This document shows positions 43,080-50,935 of a stretch of DNA of 64,000 bases, piece by piece. A program made the translations under genes and the position numbers. Position 1 is the stretch's first letter; every line of letters begins with the position of its first letter. Origin of the DNA: Gammaproteobacteria bacterium (lineage in GTDB: Bacteria; Pseudomonadota; Gammaproteobacteria; Pseudomonadales; Azotimanducaceae); assembly GCA_028821125.1 (NCBI GenBank), contig JAPPHD010000193.1, positions 19,418-83,417 of the forward strand, given 5' to 3'. Below the pieces are notes generated by a model. That model saw nothing but the letters and a program-made list of their open reading frames with translations. It was not told the origin of the DNA and did not search any database.

Positions 43080-44021
43080 GTGAGCCTGTCTCTCGGAGTG
43101 CATATCGGCCAGCAGAACATGTCCATGGACGGCCTGCGCGCCCTTTGGCGCAAGCTCGACGGGGCCGGCGTCGACTGGCTCTCGGCCTGGGATCATTTCT
43201 ACGAGGCGCCGCCCAAGAACGGAACCGAGCCCCACTTCGAGGCCCTGGCGACGCTCGGGGCGCTGGCCGCGGAAACCCGTCACGCGCGTATCGGCTGCCT
43301 GGTGTTCTACATCGGCTACCGCAATCCCGCCCTTCTGGCCAAGGCCGCGACAACGCTCGACCACATCAGTGGCGGCCGTTTCGAACTGGGGCTCGGCGCC
43401 GGCTGGCACATCTGGGAGGCTACCGCCTACGGCTACCCGTTTCCGGACATCGGTACCCGGCTCGACATGCTGGAAGAGGGCGTACAGATCATCAGGCAGA
43501 TGCTCCTTGAGGAGCGCACCGACTTCAACGGCAGGCATTTCCAGGTGGTGGACGCGAGTTGCCTGCCAAGGCCCGTTCAGCGCCGGTTGCCCATCTGGAT
43601 CGGCGGAACCGGCGAAAAGCGCACGCTCAGGATCGCCGCCGCCCATGCGGACGGCTGGAATGCCGCCTACCTGTCCCCCGGCGAGTTCAGCCGCCTGAAC
43701 CAGGTGCTCGACCACTGGTGTGAGGAGGAACGACGCGACCCCGGTGACATCAAGCGTGCCATCAACCTGATGTTCAATCTCGGTGTCGACCGCGCGGACG
43801 TGGAGCGGCAGCGGCTGCGCATCGCCGAAGACTGGCGGGTGCTGCGCGGTCGCATCCCGGAGGGTGCGCTTCTTTGCACGCCGGACCGTGCCGTCGAGCG
43901 CCTGGGCGAATACGTAGCCGCCGGCGCCCGGGAAATCAATATCGCACTGCGCGCTCCCTGGAATGAGGAAGCGCTGGATGCGTATCTGACGGAAGTGATG
44001 CCCCGGGTTCGGGCCTTGTAG
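43080..44021 (+). CDS. LLM-class (luciferase-like) oxidoreductase, F420 type
   Basis: This 313-residue TIM-barrel flavin or F420-dependent oxidoreductase has SLGVHIGQQNMSMDGLRALWRKLDGAGVDWLSAWDHFYEAP and LDHISGGRFELGLGAGWHIWEATAYG, and PIWIGGTGEKRTLRIAAAHADGWN. The TIGR03560-like pattern suggests F420 dependence, but this cannot be established from sequence reading alone. Start is GTG 43080; upstream holds the 390-base non-coding gap. Substrate unknown. Confidence 0.85.
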   Translation: MSLSLGVHIGQQNMSMDGLRALWRKLDGAGVDWLSAWDHFYEAPPKNGTEPHFEALATLGALAAETRHARIGCLVFYIGYRNPALLAKAATTLDHISGGRFELGLGAGWHIWEATAYGYPFPDIGTRLDMLEEGVQIIRQMLLEERTDFNGRHFQVVDASCLPRPVQRRLPIWIGGTGEKRTLRIAAAHADGWNAAYLSPGEFSRLNQVLDHWCEEERRDPGDIKRAINLMFNLGVDRADVERQRLRIAEDWRVLRGRIPEGALLCTPDRAVERLGEYVAAGAREINIALRAPWNEEALDAYLTEVMPRVRAL

Positions 44022-44051
44022 ATCCGATCGGGCCGCGACCCGCGGCGGCAC

Positions 44052-44465
44052 TCAGGCCCGCAGTTGCCTGCCGATTTTCCGGGGTACGGAAAAGAAACCG
44101 ATGCGATGCCGCTCGCCGGCTTCAATGCAGTCCGCCTTCAGGCGGCAACTGTATTCCGCGAGCACGGGAATCATGGCGAACGCACCGAGCAGTTGGCCGA
44201 GCGCCTTGGTGTGCACCGCGTACCAGCCGTTGCCGAGGTGGGGCGCCATCTGGAAGAAGCCGATGAAGTAGAAGAAGGTGGCTGCGGTGGTGACCAGGGC
44301 CAGCACGCGCGCCACGTTGAGCGGAAGCCTTCTGACCAGGGTGACGAAAGCCAGGGCAGAGCCGAAAAGGTACGCGCCGATCAGGAATGAGGCATCGGGA
44401 ACCCCAAGGTGAAGAAGCGCCAGCAGGATGAAACCGAAACCGATGAATCCGTTGAGGTAACTCAT
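44052..44465 (-). CDS. Four-helix membrane protein of unknown function
   Basis: This 137-residue protein has four hydrophobic segments: FIGFGFILLALLHLGV, FLIGAYLFGSALAFVTLV, VLALVTTAATFFYFIGFF and LGQLLGAFAMIPVLAEY, with a basic C-terminus. I do not recognise its family. It converges on the LLM gene. A 76-residue frame upstream on the same strand (44479-44709) may or may not be coding. Confidence 0.65.
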   Translation of the reverse strand: MSYLNGFIGFGFILLALLHLGVPDASFLIGAYLFGSALAFVTLVRRLPLNVARVLALVTTAATFFYFIGFFQMAPHLGNGWYAVHTKALGQLLGAFAMIPVLAEYSCRLKADCIEAGERHRIGFFSVPRKIGRQLRA

Positions 44466-44852
44466 GCCGGCCCCGATCTCACTCGCCGTCGGTAAACGGC
44501 GGGTGAGGCGCCGGGGACGGTGGCGATACCGGCGTACAGGACCATACCGGCAGCGAACGGGTGGCGGTGATTCGCTCCGCCAACACCTCCTGCCAGAACT
44601 GTTTTCGCCTCATACGCGGCCCGCGATGCCCCTCGGCATGAATAACGTAATGGCGAATACTCGTAAAACGGGCCGTTGCCGTCAACCGTTTCGTTACATT
44701 TGGTGACACTTTTTTAGGTGTCGGGCGTGCGATTTTGGTTTTTCGAATATTAAATTCATTAGTAATAACTTGAGGGAATAAAAACCGCTACACTCCCGAC
44801 GGCCGTTGTGGACCGCCGACGATGCCCGGCGGCAGCCGGACCCGGCATTTCG
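44466..44852. other. Intergenic region with an AT-rich block
   Basis: This 387-base stretch contains a GC-rich part with an uncertain 76-codon minus-strand frame starting at GTG (MSPNVTKRLTATARF) and ending 14 bases before the membrane protein gene. The AT-rich block at about 44695-44790 includes GACACTTTTTTAGGTGTC and is the likely promoter for minus-strand transcription. No RNA gene is seen. Confidence 0.4.
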
Positions 44853-46082
44853 CTACATGCGCTCCAGTATGGTGGCGGTGCCCATTCCTCCACCCGTGCA
44901 CATCGCCACCAGCGATGTTTCCGCATCGAGGCGGTGCAACTGCTCCAGGGCGGTGCCGATCAACATGCCGCCGGTCGCCCCGATGGGGTGGCCGAGGGCG
45001 ATGGCGCCGCCATCCACGTTGACGATGTCATGGTCGACATCGAGTTCCTTCATGAATTTCAACACCACCGAAGCAAAGGCCTCGTTGATTTCGAACAGGT
45101 CGATGTCGTCTTTTGTCATGCCTGCCTTTTCCAGGCACCTCGCTGCCGCCGGCGCCGGCGCGGTGAGCATGATCAGCGGCTCCGTGCCCGCTGTCGCCGT
45201 CATGCGAATGCGCGCTTTCGGCTTCAGCCCGTGGGCCCTGGCGTAGTCGGGGCTGGTGACCAGCACGGTGCTGGCCCCGTCCACAACGCCCGACGAATTG
45301 CCCGCGTGATGCACGTGCTCAATGGCGTCCACCTCCGGGTAGACCTGGTGCACCAGATCCTTGAACGGCCGGTCGAAACCCTCGGGTTGCAATCCGGTCA
45401 TGGCCGCAAACGACGGCTTGAGGCCCTCCAGGCTTTCCATGGTCGTGCCTGGGCGGGGATGTTCGTCCCGATTCAGCGCCAGGCTGCCGTCGTCGTTGTA
45501 TATCGGCACCAGCGCGTCCTTGAATCGTCCTTCCTCGATCGACCGCGCCGTGCGCGTCTGGCTTTCAACGGCGTAGGCGTCAACATCGTCCCTGGAGAAA
45601 CCTTCAAGGGTCGCGATCAGGTCCGCGGAAATGCCCTGGGGTACCTGCGGGTGCATCCGGTGCAGGTGTTCGTTGTTGGCATGAAAGCCGTTCGCATGGA
45701 CCGGTGCGTACCGGGACATGAATTCCACGCCGCCGCCGATGACGGCTTCCTGGTGCCCCGACATCACGCCCATGGCGGCGAACGAGACCGCCTGCTGGCC
45801 GCTGCCGCAAAACCGGTGCAGCGTGACCCCGGTGACCGAGAGCGGCCAGCCGGCGTCAAGTACCGACATGCGCGCGATATCGTGGGCATGGTCGCCGCTG
45901 CCGGAACCGCAGCCCGCCACCACGTCCTCGATGTCGGCGGGGTCGAATCCCACCCGTTCCTGCAGGCCTCGCAACACCTGCGCCAGGCATCGCTGCGGAT
46001 GCAGGTGGCTCAGGGAACCGACACCGGGCTTGCCCCGCCCCCGGGGGGACCGGGCGTGATCGACGATCCAGGCTTCGCGCAT
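44853..46082 (-). CDS. Acetyl-CoA acetyltransferase (thiolase)
   Basis: This 409-residue classical thiolase has the acylated cysteine in RFCGSGQQA (C92), the FEINEAFASV segment, and the C-terminal pair NVDGGAIALGHPIGATG and CTGGGMG that place the catalytic His and second Cys. It condenses or cleaves acyl-CoAs and could supply PHA monomers or serve beta-oxidation. ATG 46082 has GAGGAG upstream. Divergent from the PotD-like gene. No hydroxyacyl-CoA dehydrogenase is adjacent. Confidence 0.94.
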   Translation of the reverse strand: MREAWIVDHARSPRGRGKPGVGSLSHLHPQRCLAQVLRGLQERVGFDPADIEDVVAGCGSGSGDHAHDIARMSVLDAGWPLSVTGVTLHRFCGSGQQAVSFAAMGVMSGHQEAVIGGGVEFMSRYAPVHANGFHANNEHLHRMHPQVPQGISADLIATLEGFSRDDVDAYAVESQTRTARSIEEGRFKDALVPIYNDDGSLALNRDEHPRPGTTMESLEGLKPSFAAMTGLQPEGFDRPFKDLVHQVYPEVDAIEHVHHAGNSSGVVDGASTVLVTSPDYARAHGLKPKARIRMTATAGTEPLIMLTAPAPAAARCLEKAGMTKDDIDLFEINEAFASVVLKFMKELDVDHDIVNVDGGAIALGHPIGATGGMLIGTALEQLHRLDAETSLVAMCTGGGMGTATILERM

Positions 46083-46119
46083 GTCAATATCTCCTCAAGT
46101 CGGCGAATATAGCAAAAAA

Positions 46120-46154
46120 CCGTCAAGTTCGACGGTCAAGCTGAACCGGTCAAA
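46120..46154. promoter_or_regulatory. GTCAA-repeat operator candidate between divergent genes
   Basis: CCGTCAAGTTCGACGG forms an inverted repeat (CCGTC/GACGG). Three related words, CGTCAAG, GGTCAAG and GGTCAAA, occur at 13- and 14-base spacing (46121, 46134, 46148). The block lies 38-72 bases from both starts, as expected for a regulator binding site. The regulator is unknown. Confidence 0.4.
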
Positions 46155-46192
46155 CCGCGTGATACCATCGCGCGCTTTCACGGAGGACCAGC

Positions 46193-47287
46193 ATGCACCC
46201 GACCATCGTTGCTCGAATCGCCATTGCGCTGTCCGGCGCGCTGGCCGCGCTGGGAGCCGCCTTCTCGGCGGCTGAATCGCTCACCGTGGTGTCCTGGGGC
46301 GGTTCTTACGCCAGGGCCTGCGAGGAAGCCTATCTGAAGCCCTTTGCGGCGGAGACGGGCATCCGGGTGCGCCTCGAAGACTACAACGGCGGCCTTTCCC
46401 AGGTGCGCGCCCAGGTGGAAGCGGGCAACGTGCACTGGGACATCATCGATCTGGAGTATGCCGACCTGGTCAGGGGTTGCGACGAAGGGCTGTTCGAGAT
46501 TCTCGACACCTCCATGCTGCCCGAGGGAGCCGACGGTTCCTCGCCTGAAGACGACTACTACCCGGACATGATCAGCGAGTGCGGTGCCGGCAAGCTGTTC
46601 TATTCAACCGTATACGCCTACAACCATGAACGGACCACCGGCAAAGTACCCGCCACGATCCAGGATTTTTTCGACCTGAAACGCTTCCCCGGCCGCCGGG
46701 GCATGCGTCGTTCGCCGCTCGCCAATCTCGAATTCGCGCTGATGGCCGACGGCGTTCCGGCCGACGAAGTCTACGCCGTTCTCGATACCCCGGCTGGCGT
46801 CGACCGTGCGTTCAGGAAGCTCGACTCCATCAAGGACCGCGTGGTGTGGTGGGAAGCCGGGGCACAGCCGCCGCAGATGCTCGCCGATGGCGAAGTGGTC
46901 ATGACAACCGCCTACAACGGCCGCGTCTTCAATGCCCAGGTACTTGAGAACCAGCCCTTCACCATCGTCTGGCACGGCCAGGTGCTCGATACCGGGCATC
47001 TCGCCATCGTAGCCGGGTCCAGGAACATCGACGCGGCGCGCCGGCTCGTCACCTATGCCTCCAGGCCCGCATCCCTGGCCGCAATCACCCGCTACATCGC
47101 CTACAGCCCCGCGCGCCGGTCCGCGGAAGCGCTGGTCTCCACACACGCCGAAACCGGGGTCGCAATGGCGCCCCACATGCCGAACGCACCGGAAAACACC
47201 AGGCTCGCCGTGAGGAGCGACTGGTTGTGGTGGGCCGACAACGGCGAGGACATGAACGAACGGTTCAGCGCCTGGCTGCTGCGGTAA
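46193..47287 (+). CDS. PotD/PotF-like periplasmic solute-binding protein (orphan)
   Basis: This 364-residue protein has a signal peptide (cleaved near FSAAES) and the family 1 binding-protein start SLTVVSWGGSYARACEEAYLKPFAAETGIRVRLEDYNGG. Members bind polyamines or similar cations for ABC uptake. No permease or ATPase gene is adjacent, so it may work with a transporter encoded elsewhere. GGAGGA precedes ATG 46193. It is divergent from the thiolase gene, with a possible shared operator. Confidence 0.9.
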   Translation: MHPTIVARIAIALSGALAALGAAFSAAESLTVVSWGGSYARACEEAYLKPFAAETGIRVRLEDYNGGLSQVRAQVEAGNVHWDIIDLEYADLVRGCDEGLFEILDTSMLPEGADGSSPEDDYYPDMISECGAGKLFYSTVYAYNHERTTGKVPATIQDFFDLKRFPGRRGMRRSPLANLEFALMADGVPADEVYAVLDTPAGVDRAFRKLDSIKDRVVWWEAGAQPPQMLADGEVVMTTAYNGRVFNAQVLENQPFTIVWHGQVLDTGHLAIVAGSRNIDAARRLVTYASRPASLAAITRYIAYSPARRSAEALVSTHAETGVAMAPHMPNAPENTRLAVRSDWLWWADNGEDMNERFSAWLLR

Positions 47288-47434
47288 GGCAACGATCTCC
47301 GGCAACTCGCGCCGCTGACGATTGCCGGCCGACACCCCAACCGGACGGAATCGAAGCCGCGAGGCCGCTTTCGGAGCTTGTCCCCGGGCCGTGACTTCGC
47401 CCCGGGAGCGACTTCCGTGCCGCAAGATCCCGAA

Positions 47435-48655
47435 TCAAGCGCTCAGGTTCGTTCCGCTTCGAAACGTGGCCTCGTATCCCTGTTCGCCGAGGGCGGCAAG
47501 CACCTGCTCCACCTGTTCCTCGCCACGCATCTGCAGCACCAACTCCACCACGGTCGCCCGCACCGACGAGCCCCCGAAGGTGCGCTGGTGCACGATGTCG
47601 ACGATGTTGCTGTCCAGCCGGCCGAGCACCGCCGTCAACTCCGCCAGCGCGCCCGGCACGTCGGGAATCTCAACATCCAGCCGCGCCAGCCGATGGCTGC
47701 GCACCAGGCCCCGTTGCAGCACCGATGAGAGGATCATCATGTCCACGTTGCCGCCGGACAGCACCAGCACCACCTTCCTGCCGCGATACCGTTCGGCATT
47801 GGCGGTCAGCGCCGCCAGCGCCGCCGCCCCGGCGCCCTCCGCCACGGTTTTTTCGATCTCGAGCAAGGTGAAGATGGCCTGTTCGACCTCGGTCTCGCCA
47901 ACGACGAACAGATTGTCGGCATGGGCCTCGATCAACGGCCAGGTTTTCCGGCCCGGAGACTTGACGGCGATACCCTCCGCAACGGTTGCGGACGGGCCGG
48001 GCTCGCTGCCGCGCCCGTGGAAGCGGTCGTGGGCGGCGGAGAACCGCTCTACCTGAACGCCCGACACTTCCACGGCAGGCGCCGTCGATTTCACCGCCAG
48101 CGCCACGCCGCCGATCAGCCCCCCTCCGCCCACGGGAACGATGATCGCGTCCACGTCCGGCGCCTGCTCCAGGATCTCCAGGCCCACGGTACCCTGACCC
48201 GCAATCACCCGTTCGTCGTCGAACGGATGCACCAGCGTCAACCCCCGGGCCCGCGCCAGATCCTCGGTATAGGCCAGGGTCTCTTCGAAGGTGGTTCCCT
48301 CGAGATGCACCTCGGCGCCGAATACCCGGGTCTGCTGCACCTTGACGTTGGGCGTCGATCGGGGCATCACGATGCAGGCGGGCACGCCGAGCCGGGACCC
48401 ATGGCAGGCCAGGGCCTGGGCATGGTTGCCCGCCGACATGGCGATGACCCCGCGCCGCCTTTCCTCGCCCGTCAGCATGAGCAGGCAGTTCAGCGCGCCG
48501 CGCTCCTTGAACGAGGCCGTGAACTGGTGGTTCTCGAACTTGAGATACACCTGTGCACCGACGATGGCCGAGAGCGTGGTCGAACGGGCGCACGGCGTAC
48601 GCTCGACCCGGCCCGCGATCCTGTCCCGGGCGGCGTGAATGTCGGACAGCTTCAT
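47435..48655 (-). CDS. ilvA: Threonine ammonia-lyase (PLP-dependent, with C-terminal ACT domain)
   Basis: This 406-residue enzyme deaminates L-threonine to 2-oxobutanoate. The PLP lysine is in ASFKERGAL (K50), with GGGGLIGG as the phosphate-binding loop. The last about 75 residues, RLARLDVEIPDVPGALAELTAVL and so on, are an ACT-like regulatory domain. Size fits the single-ACT form (TdcB-like to short IlvA), so the choice between catabolic and biosynthetic roles is uncertain. Start is ATG 48655. The promoter region has an inverted repeat, GCGCCA-N7-TGGCGC. Confidence 0.92.
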   Translation of the reverse strand: MKLSDIHAARDRIAGRVERTPCARSTTLSAIVGAQVYLKFENHQFTASFKERGALNCLLMLTGEERRRGVIAMSAGNHAQALACHGSRLGVPACIVMPRSTPNVKVQQTRVFGAEVHLEGTTFEETLAYTEDLARARGLTLVHPFDDERVIAGQGTVGLEILEQAPDVDAIIVPVGGGGLIGGVALAVKSTAPAVEVSGVQVERFSAAHDRFHGRGSEPGPSATVAEGIAVKSPGRKTWPLIEAHADNLFVVGETEVEQAIFTLLEIEKTVAEGAGAAALAALTANAERYRGRKVVLVLSGGNVDMMILSSVLQRGLVRSHRLARLDVEIPDVPGALAELTAVLGRLDSNIVDIVHQRTFGGSSVRATVVELVLQMRGEEQVEQVLAALGEQGYEATFRSGTNLSA

Positions 48656-48656
48656 C

Positions 48657-48675
48657 GCGCCAGTATACTTGGCGC
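48657..48675. promoter_or_regulatory. Inverted repeat in the divergent ilvA/flavodoxin promoter
   Basis: GCGCCA and TGGCGC flank GTATACT, giving a 19-base imperfect palindrome just before the ammonia-lyase start. TATACT within it reads as a -10 on both strands. A repressor bound here would block both genes. The regulator is unknown. Confidence 0.4.
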
Positions 48676-48727
48676 CGGGCCGGCGGCGCTCGACGCCGCA
48701 GGTGCGCGAAACTGTCGGGTCAAACCC

Positions 48728-49189
48728 GTGAAACACCTGCTGATCGTCTACCACTCTCAATCGGAAAGCACCGGGCGCATGGCGGAAGCGGCCTACCGGG
48801 GCGCCTGCCACGAAGACGTCTCCGGCGTGCAGGTGAAACGGCTGCTGTGCCGCGATGCGGGCGCCGAAGACCTGCTGTGGGCCCATGGCCTGCTGCTCGG
48901 CACGCCGGAGAATTTCGGCTACATGTCGGGGGCCATGAAAGACTTTTTCGACCGCACCTTCTATGCCGTGGAAGGGAAGATAGCTCCCCTGCCCTACTCG
49001 GTATTCATCAGCGCCGGCAACGACGGCACCGGTGCGCTCACCGCCATCCGGCGCATCGCCAAGGGCTATCCGTTCATCGAGGTGCAGGAGCCCGTGATCG
49101 CACGGGGAGAACTGACCGCCGCTCACCTCCAGCAATGCCGCGACCTCGGCACGGCGCTCGCCCTCGGCCTTGAGATGAGCCTCTTTTAG
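48728..49189 (+). CDS. Flavodoxin/NADPH-dependent FMN reductase-like protein
   Basis: This 153-residue protein begins at GTG 48728 with HLLIVYHSQSESTGRMAEAAYRGA, where SQSESTGRMA is the FMN phosphate loop of the flavodoxin fold. Next comes LLLGTPENFGYMSGAMKDFFDRTFY, typical of flavin reductases and WrbA relatives. It lies upstream of the SelW-like gene with 84 bases between, on the same strand, and may share its transcript. Divergent from ilvA. Confidence 0.87.
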   Translation: MKHLLIVYHSQSESTGRMAEAAYRGACHEDVSGVQVKRLLCRDAGAEDLLWAHGLLLGTPENFGYMSGAMKDFFDRTFYAVEGKIAPLPYSVFISAGNDGTGALTAIRRIAKGYPFIEVQEPVIARGELTAAHLQQCRDLGTALALGLEMSLF

Positions 49190-49273
49190 AAGCCACCCTC
49201 CGCACCGGATGCAATTCCGCGCGCCAGTGTCTATGCTTCCCCCACAGTCTCACAATCGAACGCATCAGGCGAC

Positions 49274-49495
49274 ATGGAAATCTCGATCAAATATTGCGTG
49301 CAGTGAAACTACGAACCGCAGGCGGTCAGTCTGGCTGCCAGGTTCCAGGAAGCATTCGGCGCCGATACCCACCTCATCGAAGGGGGCGGCGGCATCTTCG
49401 ATGTCAGGGTCAACGGCGAACTGGTCTATTCCAAACACCAGACAGGCAGCTTTCCCGACGAAGGCGCCTTGGTGCAGCAACTGAACGGGCGATAG
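49274..49495 (+). CDS. SelW/Rdx-family selenoprotein with in-frame UGA (CxxU)
   Basis: This gene is hidden in the ORF track because TGA at 49304-49306 interrupts it. Reading UGA as selenocysteine gives 73 residues: MEISIKYCVQ, then U11, then NYEPQAVSLAARFQEAFG and on to GGIFDVRVNGELVYSKHQTGSFPDE, a full SelT/SelW/SelH-family fold with CxxU replacing the common CxxC. The conserved end and codon pattern run without further stops to TAG at 49495. A hairpin (49313-49345) starts six bases after UGA, with GGUC in its apical part, 17 bases from the UGA, similar to E. coli fdhF. Role: thiol/selenol redox protein. It needs selABCD elsewhere in the genome. Confidence 0.88.
49313..49345 (+). promoter_or_regulatory. 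Bacterial SECIS-like stem-loop
   Basis: GAACC pairs with GGTTC and GCAG with CTGC, leaving a CA bulge and an apical loop that contains GGTC (49324-49327). It begins six bases after the UGA codon inside the coding sequence, as bacterial SECIS elements do. The GGUC loop and spacing match what is known for SelB recognition in E. coli fdhF. Confidence 0.75.
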
Positions 49496-49552
49496 AAATA
49501 CTTGACCCGGTATCCGGTACGCTAACGCGCAAGGAACAGACGACCGCTAGGA

Positions 49553-49667
49553 GAGAGTAGGTGTGCGGTACGGGTATCCGGCACCTTTAAAGCACCCCTG
49601 CGCACTCGAACTCCACGAAAACGCGTCCGCTTGGCGTGCCGGATACCCGTACCGCATACCTGCTCTC
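49553..49667. repeat. 115-bp element with 32-bp terminal inverted repeats
   Basis: GAGAGTAGGTGTGCGGTACG... and its inverted copy ending at 49667 match at 30 of 32 positions; the inner 21 bases are perfect. The 51-base centre holds no ORF. It lies between selW-like and the exporter operon, in a 262-base gap that shows no other gene. It may be a small non-autonomous element or a large RNA hairpin. Confidence 0.85.
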
Positions 49668-49757
49668 GGTGCCTGATCGAAGCAATCTTTTGCCACGCTT
49701 ATTCCAAAAATGATATTTAATTCAATCGCTTGAGAAACTGTTCCATGCAAGTCCGCT

Positions 49758-50921
49758 TCACTCTCCGCGTAGCGCCGTGGTAATCGGCAGCCGCGCAGCG
49801 CGCACCGCCGGAAACAGGCCGCCGAACAGCCCAAGCGTGACGGCCCAGCTCAGCCCCGACAACAGCAAATCCGGGGTGACCGCAAAGTCGAAGGCAACCT
49901 GTGAAAACGAGCCCTGGTTCAGCGTCGAGACCGTGAACCCGTTGAACCCGAAGTAGGCTACCGCACCGCCGAGAAGGCCGCCCAGCACGCCCAGCGCGAG
50001 CGCCTCGATGATCACCGACACCACCACAGGCCCGCCGCCGAAGCCCAGTGCCCGCAGGGTCGCAATCTCCACGGTACGCGCGGATACGGCGGTGTACATG
50101 GCATTCAACGCGGCAAACACCGCTCCAACCGCCATGATCAGGGCCACCGTATAGCCGAATCCCCGGATCAGGCCGCTCATCGCGTCCGACTGGCCCCGGA
50201 AGAACTCCTCCTCGCCGATTACCTCCAGGTCGAGGCGCGGGTCGTCCCGCACCCGTTGCGCCAGGGCCGGGATGTCGCGCGGCGATTCCACCCGTATGCG
50301 CATGGACTGGGTGGCGCCGCCACGGCGGAACGCCGACTGGGCGACGGGCAGGTCGGCCCACATCTCGCTTTCGTAAGCCGAGGCGTTGGCTTCGAACAGC
50401 CCCGTGATGGCCCACTCGCCGTCACGCAGTTCGACCGTCGCTCCGAGGTCGATGCCCCGGAACTCCGCCGAGGCTTTCCGGCCCGCGATCATTTCCCGTG
50501 TTCCCGGGTTGAAGTGGCGACCGGCGACGATCCTGACTTCCGGGCGAATCTCGAACCCGCTACGTTCCACGCCGCGAATCACGAGGTTGGCAACCTGCCC
50601 CCCGGACCGCTTGGGTACATCGACCACGAGATAGAGTTCGGCGCTCGAGGCGTCGACCTCTTCCATGGAAGAGACAATGTTCACCGCATCCTGACCGACG
50701 TTACTGGCCATCTCGCTGTCCGAGCCGCTTCTCAGGACGATGGCCCGGTCCGGCGCGCCGCCGCGCTCCAGTGCCGCCTCGAATCCGCCAGCCATGGCGA
50801 GCAACGCAACGAGTACCCCGACCACCCCGGCAATGCCGACCACGATCACCGAGGAACTGCCGACCCGCGACGGCAGGTTGCTCAGGTTCATGGCCGTGAT
50901 TTCGATTACCTGTCGAAGCAT
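49758..50921 (-). CDS. FtsX-like ABC permease, second subunit
   Basis: This 387-residue protein has an N-terminal membrane helix (SSSVIVVGIAGVVGVLVALLAMAGG), a large periplasmic MacB-like domain and three C-terminal helices (FGYTVALIMAVGAVFAALNAMYTAVSARTVEIATLRALGF). It starts at ATG 50921, 14 bases after the first permease stop. With its partner, ATPase and adaptor, it forms an exporter. The cargo is unknown. Confidence 0.9.
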   Translation of the reverse strand: MLRQVIEITAMNLSNLPSRVGSSSVIVVGIAGVVGVLVALLAMAGGFEAALERGGAPDRAIVLRSGSDSEMASNVGQDAVNIVSSMEEVDASSAELYLVVDVPKRSGGQVANLVIRGVERSGFEIRPEVRIVAGRHFNPGTREMIAGRKASAEFRGIDLGATVELRDGEWAITGLFEANASAYESEMWADLPVAQSAFRRGGATQSMRIRVESPRDIPALAQRVRDDPRLDLEVIGEEEFFRGQSDAMSGLIRGFGYTVALIMAVGAVFAALNAMYTAVSARTVEIATLRALGFGGGPVVVSVIIEALALGVLGGLLGGAVAYFGFNGFTVSTLNQGSFSQVAFDFAVTPDLLLSGLSWAVTLGLFGGLFPAVRAARLPITTALRGE

Positions 50922-50935
50922 GGTCCCTGTTTTTT

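Noticed and set aside
49304-49306. TGA treated as a nonsense mutation in selW-like gene
   Set aside because: It falls at the redox Cys/Sec position, the rest of the frame is conserved, and a SECIS-like hairpin follows; selenocysteine explains all three.
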